10,519 nt of DNA. Source: Bacilli bacterium (GTDB lineage: Bacteria; Bacillota_I; Bacilli_A; RFN20; CAG-826). How positions within the stretch are numbered: the stretch's first letter is position 1; each line of letters starts with the position of its first letter. The position numbers and the translations under genes were made by a program. The DNA is taken from NCBI GenBank assembly GCA_017618495.1, contig JAFZUD010000085.1, forward strand, positions 1-10,519, read 5' to 3'. The notes beneath the pieces are model-generated. The model worked only from the letters and a program-made list of their open reading frames with translations. It ran no database searches and was not told where the DNA came from. Positions 1-6,359 of the stretch are shown here, in pieces.

Positions 1-15
1 CTGTAAGTATCCTTT

Positions 16-20
16 GGAGG
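16..20 (+). promoter_or_regulatory. Ribosome binding site that fixes the coaD start
   Basis: GGAGG lies 5 nt before the ATG at 26. The reading frame is open back to a TTG at 14, but that TTG overlaps this ribosome site, so the ATG at 26 is the better start. A TAA at 4-6 may be the end of an upstream gene; in Bacillota coaD often follows rsmD, but nothing here proves it. Confidence 0.85.
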
Positions 21-25
21 TAATT

Positions 26-502
26 ATGAGAAAAGCCGTATACGCTGGTTCATTCGACCCAATCACCAATGGTCACTTGGAGGTTCTCAAAAGGTCTTTG
101 AAAATCTTTGACCAGGTTTATCTCCTTTTAGCCGTCAACCCAAAGAAGAGCGGCGCTTTCACAATCGAAGAGAGGCTCGAGATGATGAAGGAATCCGTCA
201 AGGATCTCCCTAATGTCATCGTTGATTATTACGATGGCCTCACCGTCGACTATTGCAAGAAGGTCGGCGCCCCGTCGATCATCAGAGGCTTACGTGCCGT
301 CACCGATTTCGAATATGAGTTCCAGCTTGCTGCCGCGAACGAATTCGCCGCGCCTGATATCGATATGGTCTTCTTCATGGCCAGGAAAGAAGAGAACTTC
401 GTCTCCTCTAGCTCCGTCCTTGAATTAAGAAAAGGCGGGGTGGATGTCTCTTCCCTTGTCCCTCCAACCGTCATCAAGATGTTTGAGAAGAAAGGCTTAT
501 AA
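26..502 (+). CDS. coaD: Phosphopantetheine adenylyltransferase (CoaD)
   Basis: Cytosolic enzyme of coenzyme A synthesis. It transfers AMP from ATP to 4'-phosphopantetheine, giving dephospho-CoA and pyrophosphate. The 158 residues match the usual family length of about 160. The nucleotidyltransferase signature is near the N-terminus: AGSFDP at 7-12 followed by T14-N-G16-H17, the (T/H)xGH ATP site. The segment RGLRAVTDFEYE follows in mid-protein and binds substrate and nucleotide in the family, and an SSSSVLELRKGG stretch sits near the C-terminus (the family's ISSSxVR region). The start at 26 is chosen over TTG at 14 because of the GGAGG at 16-20. Its promoter must lie left of the window, so it is probably the last gene of an operon. 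It converges with the minus-strand gene at 567-1505 on a shared terminator. Nothing in it looks abnormal. Confidence 0.97.
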   Translation: MRKAVYAGSFDPITNGHLEVLKRSLKIFDQVYLLLAVNPKKSGAFTIEERLEMMKESVKDLPNVIVDYYDGLTVDYCKKVGAPSIIRGLRAVTDFEYEFQLAAANEFAAPDIDMVFFMARKEENFVSSSSVLELRKGGVDVSSLVPPTVIKMFEKKGL

Positions 503-523
503 CCCTTTCCTTATATATAAAAG

Positions 524-553
524 AAAAACGAGGTCGTGATTGGCCTCGTTTTT
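524..553. terminator. Bidirectional terminator between coaD and the 567-1505 gene
   Basis: An 8-bp stem (528-535 with 542-549, including one G-T pair) closes a 6-nt loop. It is flanked by five A on the left and five T on the right, so it can terminate both the plus-strand coaD transcript and the convergent minus-strand transcript. Confidence 0.85.
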
Positions 554-566
554 GATTTGCTTTTGA

Positions 567-1505
567 TTAGCGAGCGACGCGGTATTCCTTCTTGGAAGTG
601 CTGGTGTAGCTGTTGTTGTTGCTATATGGATCAAGATGGTTCCACATATTGAGAAGGTTCTTGGCCTTTTCGTTAGCGGTTGAACCAGTGCTGGAGAAGG
701 AGACTTCGGATAACCCGGCTCTTCCATCGGCGATGGCTTCAAGGGTGAAATCGCAAAGGCAGACGGTTGGGACTGGGAAGTCGCTGTCAGCAGAGCTGAT
801 GGAGAAGTGGTTGAACTTGTCCTCAGACAAGGAGTTGTTGATGACCATTGGCATGTGCTCATAGAGCCATGGGCCAGCAATGTTGAATAAACCGGTGTAG
901 TTGATGAGGTAACGCTTCCAAGCGGTGGTCTGGGCTGGGTTCTTTTCAAACTCGCTGTCGTTGGAAGATTCTTCGGAGGAGTTGATGACGTGGAGTCTGA
1001 ACTTGAGGTCAGAGATATCGTTGGCCTTTAAACCGAAGGACTGGTTGTTCCAGTTGTCGCTAAGGAATTTGAAGCCTTCTTCGAATTCGGAAGCGGCGTT
1101 GTTGTCATCGGCCATGTAAACGAGATAGAACTTCTCGCCATAGTCTTTGATGATGTCAGCGTAGTTGGCGCTCTGGATGGCTTCGAGTTCGGCTTTGGAT
1201 TTCTTGGAGTTGTCGTCGTTGGTGTAGGCAACGTCATTGGCCTTTTCGATAGCAGCGGTGATGGCATCAGCTTTGGAGATGGTGGCATCAGCGGTATCCT
1301 CGCCTTCGAGGGAAAGCTGGTAGGAGCTATAGAAGGCGCCTTTGCCTGATTGGTTCCAGCTCGCAGCCCATTCAGTGATGTATGGGATAGAGAAGATGAC
1401 AGCGAAGATGGCACCGACGATAAGAAGCGGTTGAACCCAGGCAGTCTCTTTAATCCAGCGCCAGATTCTGACGAAGAAAGCGCCGATGGATTTTAAGATG
1501 ATCAT
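567..1505 (-). CDS. Membrane-anchored thioredoxin-fold-like protein lacking CxxC
   Basis: No named family recognised; 312 residues. The N-terminus is basic and aromatic (residues 1-23), followed by one hydrophobic helix at about 24-43, so the protein is probably anchored with its C-terminal domain outside. Residues 50-120 are polar and helix-rich. From about 124 the layout resembles a thioredoxin fold: strand EKFYLVYMA (124-132), a helix (138-150), strand FRLHVIN (169-175), helices, then FPVPTVCLCDF (243-253), which resembles the cis-proline loop (V245-P246-T247) and its strand. The redox CxxC expected after the first strand is absent, replaced by ADDNNAASEF. The only cysteines are C249 and C251, just after the cis-proline-like position. 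The start has a GGAGG 10 nt upstream (complement of 1516-1520) and a clear promoter at 1556-1584. The fold call is by eye and uncertain; the membrane anchor and gene reality are firm. Confidence 0.8.
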   Translation of the reverse strand: MIILKSIGAFFVRIWRWIKETAWVQPLLIVGAIFAVIFSIPYITEWAASWNQSGKGAFYSSYQLSLEGEDTADATISKADAITAAIEKANDVAYTNDDNSKKSKAELEAIQSANYADIIKDYGEKFYLVYMADDNNAASEFEEGFKFLSDNWNNQSFGLKANDISDLKFRLHVINSSEESSNDSEFEKNPAQTTAWKRYLINYTGLFNIAGPWLYEHMPMVINNSLSEDKFNHFSISSADSDFPVPTVCLCDFTLEAIADGRAGLSEVSFSSTGSTANEKAKNLLNMWNHLDPYSNNNSYTSTSKKEYRVAR

Positions 1506-1531
1506 TAGTATATATCCTCCGGGAAAGTGAC

Positions 1532-1548
1532 CTGTTTCCTAGAAACAG
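1532..1548. repeat. Perfect 17-nt palindrome at the transcript start of the 567-1505 gene
   Basis: CTGTTTC and GAAACAG are exact inverted copies separated by CTA. Counted from the -10 at 1556-1561, the repeat begins about +3 of the minus-strand transcript. It could be a repressor operator just downstream of the promoter or a 5'-end hairpin of the mRNA (7-bp stem, 3-nt loop). The ribosome site lies about 11 nt past it and is not sequestered by it. Confidence 0.6.
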
Positions 1549-1555
1549 CGTATAA

Positions 1556-1584
1556 ATCATACCATTGTGACCCTCATACAGCAA
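1556..1584 (-). promoter_or_regulatory. Sigma-A-type promoter for the 567-1505 gene
   Basis: Reading the minus strand: TTGCTG (complement of 1579-1584), a 17-nt spacer, and TATGAT (complement of 1556-1561). The region directly upstream (about 1591-1615) is almost pure A/T and could serve as an UP element. The predicted transcript starts near 1549, giving a leader of about 45 nt containing the palindrome and a GGAGG. Confidence 0.7.
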
Positions 1585-1752
1585 CACTAGGATTATTTTT
1601 ATTAAAAAAATAAGAAGCCACCGAATAAAATAGGTCAAAAAGCCCTTTATACCCCATATGGGCATACCAATTGATTATTGACGATATTTTTTCAAAAATC
1701 CCCTGCAAAAACGCGGTATTTTTTGTTTTGAAAAACTTTCTAACGAAACCAG

Positions 1753-1780
1753 TTGAGAAAAGGGTTTTATATTCTATAAT
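1753..1780 (+). promoter_or_regulatory. Sigma-A-type promoter abutting the start of the YitT-like gene
   Basis: TTGAGA (1753-1758), a 16-nt spacer and a consensus TATAAT (1775-1780). Transcription would begin around 1787, two to four nucleotides before the ATG at 1790. There is no Shine-Dalgarno-like sequence between the -10 and the ATG, so the mRNA is predicted to be leaderless. The rest of the 1506-1789 gap holds the divergent promoter and A/T-rich spacer, with no gene I can support. Confidence 0.7.
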
Positions 1781-1789
1781 TACGGCGAG

Positions 1790-2857
1790 ATGGGAAAACT
1801 CAAAAACAAAGTAAACGAATTAAAGACCGAATTTAATGACTGGCTCTACGACCACCATAAAACCAAGGCCTCAATAGGCTATGTTTTGGCCGTTCTCCTT
1901 TCTACGGTCAGCGCCCTTATCTTCGCCGTCGGCTTCAACACCTTCATGGATCTTGGAGTCCTTGTTGGAGAAGGGGACGTCCTTCACCAGAAGATTCTTT
2001 CCGGCGGCATGTCCGGTCTCTCCCAGGTCATAACCCTTATCTGCGAATTATGTGGTTGGAAGACTGTCGCAGAAGGTGGCACCCTTGATGAGCATACCGC
2101 TTACTCAATCCTCTATTTCGTCCTCAATGTCCCTCTCCTTTTCATTGCCTGGTTTGGCATTGGAAAGAGATTCTCGATCATGACCCTCGTCAACGTCGTC
2201 GAGACTTCTATCTTCATCAGATTATTCACAGTCACGAATATCCCATTCCTTAAACTCATCGCTGACTTCACCGTCCAGAACGGAGGCATGCTTTCTAGAG
2301 CCTTGTTCGGTGGCGTGTGCACAGGCTTGTCATCTGCTCTTGCCTATAAGGGCGACTTCTCCGCTGGTGGAGTCGACATCATCGCTTATTACATCGGCCT
2401 TAAGAAAAAGACCCTCGTCGGAAGCTATGCCGTCATCCTCAATGGCGCGACCCTCCTCGTCTTCATCCTTCTCTCAATCACCAAAGAGGGCTGGGGTGAT
2501 GCCGATATGGCCGCTAGATATGTCGTAGGTGCCTTCTACACCGCGATCTACCTCTTCGTCACAAAACTTGTCGTCGATGCGATTAATACGAGGAACAAGA
2601 AAGTCAAAGTCGAGGTCGTCTCCTCTAAAGAGGCCCTTGGCGATGTCCTTATTGAGAGCTTCCCTCACGCTGCCACCAAGCTCAAAGGCAAAGGCGTCTA
2701 TAGCGGCAAAGAGAAATTCGTCTTCATTATGGTTATCTCCTCAGATGAGCTTAACGCTGTCATGAGGCTAATCCAGAGAGAAGACAATGACAGCTTCGTT
2801 GAGGTAATGCCACTCATCAGCGTAGCTGGACGATTCTTCACGAAACCAATCAAATAA
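1790..2857 (+). CDS. YitT-family membrane protein (DUF161/DUF2179)
   Basis: A 355-residue integral membrane protein of the YitT family, whose molecular function is not established. An N-terminal cytosolic segment (about 1-28) is followed by hydrophobic helices at about 29-52, 104-124, 129-148, 168-187, 210-231 and 243-265. Family-typical glycine signatures are visible: SGGMSGLSQ at 71-79 and SAGGVDI at 191-197. The C-terminal soluble part (about 272-352) fits DUF2179, with KGVYSGKEKFVFIMV at 301-315 and EDNDSFVEVM at 331-340. The ATG at 1790 has no ribosome site and lies only 9 nt after a consensus -10. No credible downstream in-frame start precedes the first membrane helix, so a leaderless mRNA is the simplest reading. 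It is a single-gene transcript ending at the terminator at 2862-2891. Length and domain order are normal for the family. Confidence 0.9.
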   Translation: MGKLKNKVNELKTEFNDWLYDHHKTKASIGYVLAVLLSTVSALIFAVGFNTFMDLGVLVGEGDVLHQKILSGGMSGLSQVITLICELCGWKTVAEGGTLDEHTAYSILYFVLNVPLLFIAWFGIGKRFSIMTLVNVVETSIFIRLFTVTNIPFLKLIADFTVQNGGMLSRALFGGVCTGLSSALAYKGDFSAGGVDIIAYYIGLKKKTLVGSYAVILNGATLLVFILLSITKEGWGDADMAARYVVGAFYTAIYLFVTKLVVDAINTRNKKVKVEVVSSKEALGDVLIESFPHAATKLKGKGVYSGKEKFVFIMVISSDELNAVMRLIQREDNDSFVEVMPLISVAGRFFTKPIK

Positions 2858-2861
2858 AAAA

Positions 2862-2891
2862 AGGAGCTGTTCAACGCAGCTCCTATTTTTT
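2862..2891. terminator. Bidirectional terminator between the YitT-like gene and the 2907-3425 gene
   Basis: A perfect 8-bp stem, AGGAGCTG (2862-2869) with CAGCTCCT (2877-2884), closes a 7-nt loop. A T-run at 2886-2891 follows and an A-run at 2854-2862 precedes it, so it serves both convergent transcripts. Confidence 0.9.
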
Positions 2892-2906
2892 AACGCTTAA
2901 GAAATA

Positions 2907-3425
2907 CTATTTCTTTTTTCCGCCGAAGAGATTCATGGCAGCCGGAAGAATAGCAAGGGCACCAGCGGCGATGTAAAGGATAGCGGCGATGATCCAAGTG
3001 GCGTTGAGGATGTAGTCTTTGTTGACGGCTTGGGCTTCTGCATTTTCAAGAGCAGGGGTCCAGGTGCATGGCTGGGAGATGAAGATGAAGACGCCAGCGA
3101 TGACTAATGCGAAGAGAGCAACAAAGTTGAGGATTCCGGCGAATTTTTCCTTCTTGATAAGAGGAAGGATGATGCCACAGATAAGGGCAAGCATACCGAC
3201 CATGGCAAGAATCCAGGCGAGAACAGCGGACCAAACAGCGTTGGTGTGGCCGGTTTTGACGACGAGGAAGGTGTCTGCGCCAAAGAGCGCCTCAGTGCTG
3301 GTGAGGTAAAGAGGATCGCCATTATTTGGGAAGTAGGCGAATGCTGGGGTTGCCATCATTAAAATAAAACCGACAATCGCGACGACAACAGCAATGATGC
3401 CGGAGTATTTAAGGAATGTTTTCAT
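2907..3425 (-). CDS. Four-helix membrane protein of unknown function
   Basis: Not recognised as a named family; 172 residues. Four hydrophobic helices are visible at about 8-30, 65-90, 96-117 and 141-163, with a polar loop of about 35 residues after helix 1, another of about 22 residues between helices 3 and 4 (containing C120), and a basic C-terminal tail (GGKKK). Helix 1 ends in ATPAFA|YF, which looks like a signal peptidase I site (A28, A30), so the first helix could be either a cleaved signal or a retained segment. The tetraspan layout is generic and gives no function. The start is supported by an AAAGGTGG ribosome site about 9 nt upstream and by a promoter at 3451-3480. It is transcribed alone, divergently from copA. 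It is probably not part of the copper operon, since it has its own promoter and no metal-binding motif. Confidence 0.85.
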   Translation of the reverse strand: MKTFLKYSGIIAVVVAIVGFILMMATPAFAYFPNNGDPLYLTSTEALFGADTFLVVKTGHTNAVWSAVLAWILAMVGMLALICGIILPLIKKEKFAGILNFVALFALVIAGVFIFISQPCTWTPALENAEAQAVNKDYILNATWIIAAILYIAAGALAILPAAMNLFGGKKK

Positions 3426-3450
3426 TCAAACAATCCACCTTTCGTCTTCC

Positions 3451-3480
3451 ATTATATCTACAAAAAAAGCGGACTAACAA
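3451..3480 (-). promoter_or_regulatory. Promoter of the four-helix membrane protein gene
   Basis: On the minus strand: TTGTTA (complement of 3475-3480), an 18-nt spacer and a consensus TATAAT (complement of 3451-3456). The transcript would start near 3444, leaving a leader of about 20 nt with a good ribosome site. Confidence 0.65.
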
Positions 3481-3517
3481 CGAGCAATCATTAAAAACCA
3501 AGGTTTTAGTCACTTCG

Positions 3518-3547
3518 TTGGACAGGCTTTTTCAATCGTCATACAAT
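3518..3547 (+). promoter_or_regulatory. Promoter of the copper operon
   Basis: TTGGAC (3518-3523), an 18-nt spacer and TACAAT (3542-3547). The last two bases of the -10 are the first two bases of the CsoR operator, so a bound repressor would directly cover the polymerase site. The predicted start is near 3554, in the middle of the operator. Confidence 0.7.
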
Positions 3548-3562
3548 ACCCCCTGGGGGTAT
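3546..3562. promoter_or_regulatory. CsoR operator overlapping the copA start region
   Basis: ATACCCCC-T-GGGGGTAT is a perfect 17-nt dyad. It matches the C-run/G-run pseudo-palindrome known for CsoR-type copper repressors, and a CsoR gene is the last gene of this operon. It covers the end of the -10, the transcript start, and the G-run at 3555-3559, which is also the only purine-rich element 5 nt before the copA ATG and so probably acts as the ribosome site. The expected circuit is autorepression relieved by Cu(I). Confidence 0.9.
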
Positions 3563-3564
3563 CT

Positions 3565-5865
3565 ATGAAGAAGAAGTACAACGTAACCGGAATGATGTGC
3601 GCAGCCTGCCAGGCCAACGTCGATCACGCGGTTTGCAAAATCGATGGCGTCAATAGCGTCAACGTCTCTCTTTTGGCCAACAACATGGTCGTTGATTTCG
3701 ATGAATCGAAAGTGAGCGATGAGACCATCATCCAAGCGGTCACCAAAGTCGGTTATGGCGCATCCCCATTCGTAAACGAATCCCTCAAAAAGATCCAAGA
3801 GAAAAAGAAAAAGGAATTGCGTGCGCGCTTCACACGCTTGATAGTTTCTCTTTCTCTTCTCGTTCTTCTCATGGTCGTTTCAATGGGAGGCATGATGGTT
3901 CATGAGTATGCTCATTGGCCAAGCATGGATGATCCTAATTTCTCCCTCATAGCCTTCATAGAAGTAACTCTTCAGATCCTTATCCTTGTCCCAATAATCA
4001 TCATTAACTTCAATTACTTCACCTCTGGCTTCAAGAGCCTTTTCAAGCTCCATCCGAACATGAATAGCCTCATCGCTTTAGGAAGCTCTATATCCCTTTT
4101 ATATAGTCTTTATTCATACGCGATGATGATTGTTGGCTGGGTCAATAACGATGTCAGTCAGGTTATGGTTCATTTTATGAATCTCTACTTTGAGGCGGCA
4201 GCGATGATTCTTGTCTTCGTCTCAATCGGAAAGTACTTCGAAAAGAGAGCGACAAGCAAAACGACAGAATCGATCACTGACCTCATGGCCCTCACTCCTG
4301 ACACCGCCTATGTCTTAAGGAATGGAGAAGAAGTGGAGGTCCAAACCGAATCCCTCATGCTCGATGATTTGGTTGTCGTGAAACCAGGACAATCAATCCC
4401 AACGGATGGAATCATCGTAGATGGCTATGGCGATATCGACGAATCGACCATCACCGGAGAATCTCTCCCAATCCACAAAGCCAAAGGTGACAAAGTCATT
4501 GGAGCGACCATCAACAAGAACGGCTCATTCACTTTTAAAGTCACCTCAGTTGGAAAAGACACAACAATCTCTCAGATCATCGGCCTTGTTGAAAAAGCCA
4601 GCGAATCCAAAGCCCCGATGGCCAGACTCGCTGACAAAATATCTTTGATATTCGTTCCGACCGTCATCGGATTATCAATCATCACCTTTGTTGTTTGGAT
4701 GATCCTCACGAATCTTAATATCGTTCCTGTCGCCGCAACAAGAACACCTCTTTCCTTGTCCTTGAGGTTTGCCATAACCGTTCTTGTCATCTCCTGCCCA
4801 TGCGCTTTAGGTTTAGCGACGCCTGTCGCCATCATGGTCGGAACGGGCAAAGGCGCGGAGAATGGCATTCTCATCAAATCCGCGGAGGCCTTTGAAAGAC
4901 TTGAGAAGGTCGACTATGTCCTTTTCGACAAAACCGGAACCTTGACCAAAGGCGAGACAAGCGTCCGTGGAATCAAGGTCTATGAAGGGGACGAACCTTC
5001 TCTCCTCAAAGTCGCTGCGGCAGTGGAGGCCTATTCCGAACACCCTCTCTCCAAAGCGGTCGTAACCGAAGCCAAAAAGAGAGGAATCGAATACTCCCTC
5101 AGCAAGTCTTTCGAATACATTTCAGGCGAAGGTGTGGAGGGCGATGAAACAGTCATCGGAAACGCCTCTCTCATGAAAGAAAAAGGAATCGATATCGCAA
5201 AAGCAGAGACGGATTTCCTTTCCTTCTCGAAGCAAGGTTGGACACCTCTATATGTCGCGAAAGACAAACTCGTAATTGGCCTTGTTGCCATTGGCGATGA
5301 AGTCAAAGAAAACAGCCGATTTGCCATAAAATCCCTGCAAAACCTCGGTAAAAAGGTTTTCATCGTCACCGGAGACAACAAGATTACCGCTCAAGCGATC
5401 GCTGATTCTTTAGGGGTTAATGATGTATATTCAGAAGTCCTTCCAGGGGACAAAGAAGCAATCGTTTCTAAGCTCCAAGAAGATGGTCATAAGGTCGCTT
5501 TCATTGGTGATGGCGTGAACGACGCTCCAGCCCTTACGAAAGCCGATATTGGTATCGCTATCGGAGCGGGCTCTGATATCGCGATCGATTCCGCTGACAT
5601 CATCCTTGTGAGAAGCGATCCGCTTGATGTCGTGTCCGCGATCGAACTGAGCCATAAAGTCGTCTTGAACATCAAAGAGAATCTTGGCTGGGCCTTCTTC
5701 TATAACCTCTTGCTCATCCCTCTTGCGGCAGGAGTGCTCTACCCATACGTCATCATGCAGCCAATGTATGGCTCAATCGCTATGTCGATATCTTCAGTTA
5801 CCGTCGTCCTCAATGCGTTGAGGCTACGCCTATTCAAAAGAAAAGCTATTAAAAAAGGAGAATAA
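3565..5865 (+). CDS. copA: Copper-exporting P1B-type ATPase (CopA)
   Basis: A 766-residue integral membrane ATPase that pumps Cu(I) out of the cytosol, coupled to ATP hydrolysis. One N-terminal heavy-metal domain carries GMMC12-A-A-C15. Eight membrane helices follow, the first four at about 90-112, 129-150, 168-190 and 204-222. The actuator domain has T297-G-E-S300. The ion-site helix has C411-P-C413. The phosphorylation site is D455-K-T-G-T, the nucleotide-domain signature is H493-P494 in SEHPLS, and the hinge is G648-D-G-V-N-D653. Helices 7 and 8 carry Y713-N714 and M740-xxx-S744, the second copper site of the CopA subgroup, so Cu(I) rather than Zn or Cd is the likely substrate. All catalytic residues are present and the length is typical. 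It heads the operon copA-copZ-csoR under the CsoR box. The ATG at 3565 is the only start consistent with the metal-binding domain at the N-terminus. Confidence 0.97.
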   Translation: MKKKYNVTGMMCAACQANVDHAVCKIDGVNSVNVSLLANNMVVDFDESKVSDETIIQAVTKVGYGASPFVNESLKKIQEKKKKELRARFTRLIVSLSLLVLLMVVSMGGMMVHEYAHWPSMDDPNFSLIAFIEVTLQILILVPIIIINFNYFTSGFKSLFKLHPNMNSLIALGSSISLLYSLYSYAMMIVGWVNNDVSQVMVHFMNLYFEAAAMILVFVSIGKYFEKRATSKTTESITDLMALTPDTAYVLRNGEEVEVQTESLMLDDLVVVKPGQSIPTDGIIVDGYGDIDESTITGESLPIHKAKGDKVIGATINKNGSFTFKVTSVGKDTTISQIIGLVEKASESKAPMARLADKISLIFVPTVIGLSIITFVVWMILTNLNIVPVAATRTPLSLSLRFAITVLVISCPCALGLATPVAIMVGTGKGAENGILIKSAEAFERLEKVDYVLFDKTGTLTKGETSVRGIKVYEGDEPSLLKVAAAVEAYSEHPLSKAVVTEAKKRGIEYSLSKSFEYISGEGVEGDETVIGNASLMKEKGIDIAKAETDFLSFSKQGWTPLYVAKDKLVIGLVAIGDEVKENSRFAIKSLQNLGKKVFIVTGDNKITAQAIADSLGVNDVYSEVLPGDKEAIVSKLQEDGHKVAFIGDGVNDAPALTKADIGIAIGAGSDIAIDSADIILVRSDPLDVVSAIELSHKVVLNIKENLGWAFFYNLLLIPLAAGVLYPYVIMQPMYGSIAMSISSVTVVLNALRLRLFKRKAIKKGE

Positions 5866-5867
5866 AT

Positions 5868-6083
5868 ATGCTTAAAAAACAAATCGTCAACATCGAAGGA
5901 ATGATGTGCGAAGGCTGCGCCCGCACAGTCACCAGCGTCCTTGAAGCCCTCCCAGGCGTCAAGAAAGTTAAGGTCTCTTATCAGAAAGGCATCGCCGAAG
6001 TTAAAGCGGAAGCCCCTCTTTCTGAGGAAGAGTACAAAAAGGCTTTAGGAGAGACACGTTTCAAATTCGTGTCATTAAAGTAA
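5868..6083 (+). CDS. copZ: Copper chaperone (CopZ-like heavy-metal-associated domain)
   Basis: A 71-residue single heavy-metal-associated domain, the normal size for CopZ. The metal loop is G11-M12-M13-C14-E-G-C17; the two cysteines bind Cu(I) and pass it to CopA or to CsoR. The pattern beta-alpha-beta-beta-alpha-beta is readable, with GVKKVKVSYQKGIAEVK forming strands 2 and 3. It starts 2 nt after the copA stop, with AAGGAG (5855-5860) sitting inside the last copA codons, so translation is efficient and tightly linked to copA. The identity is strong because of its operon position between a copper ATPase and CsoR. A mercury-type MerP role is unlikely, as there is no mer gene here. Confidence 0.93.
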   Translation: MLKKQIVNIEGMMCEGCARTVTSVLEALPGVKKVKVSYQKGIAEVKAEAPLSEEEYKKALGETRFKFVSLK

Positions 6084-6346
6084 TGAAAGCAGATCCAAAA
6101 AAGGTTAAACGCCAGCTCGCTATAGCGAAAGGTCAGATCGAAGGCATCCAGAAGATGGTGGATGAAAACGCCTACTGCATCGACATCTCAAACCAACTCA
6201 TGGCCGCGATCGCCGTTTTGAAGAAAGCCAATGAGATCGTCCTTTTGGCCCACATCAAACACTGCGTCCATGACGCATCCTGTGAAAACGAATTAGACGA
6301 GAAACTGAGTGAAGTTGGAGCTTTGCTCCATAGAATGGGCGAATAG
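6083..6346 (+). CDS. csoR: Copper-sensing repressor CsoR (DUF156 family)
   Basis: An 87-residue all-helical DNA-binding repressor of the CsoR/RcnR family. The three Cu(I) ligands are at C32, H57 and C61, with the second-shell residues Y31 and E77. This is the same spacing as C36/H61/C65 and Y35/E81 of the Mycobacterium tuberculosis protein, so it should sense Cu(I) rather than nickel, formaldehyde or persulfide. An extra cysteine is present at C67. The N-terminal KKVKRQLAIAKGQIEGI segment (about 6-22) is the conserved basic helix typical of the family. The ATG overlaps the copZ stop (TAATG), with no strong ribosome site of its own, so translation is probably coupled to copZ. It is expected to bind the dyad at 3546-3562 and repress its own operon until copper accumulates. 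Confidence 0.96.
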   Translation: MKADPKKVKRQLAIAKGQIEGIQKMVDENAYCIDISNQLMAAIAVLKKANEIVLLAHIKHCVHDASCENELDEKLSEVGALLHRMGE

Positions 6347-6359
6347 CAGGGCTGAAGCA

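Noticed and set aside
1653..1662. CCCATATGGG palindrome
   Set aside because: Ten bases with no symmetric extension and no positional link to a promoter; expected by chance.
1450..1665. Minus-strand open frame of 71 codons over the 1506-1665 gap
   Set aside because: It overlaps the start of the 567-1505 gene in another frame, has no ribosome site, and covers a well-matched promoter and a palindrome.
1688..1735. Inverted repeat TTTTTCAAAA / TTTTGAAAAA, 28 nt apart
   Set aside because: Low-complexity A/T sequence with a weak stem; may matter for DNA bending but not supportable as an element.
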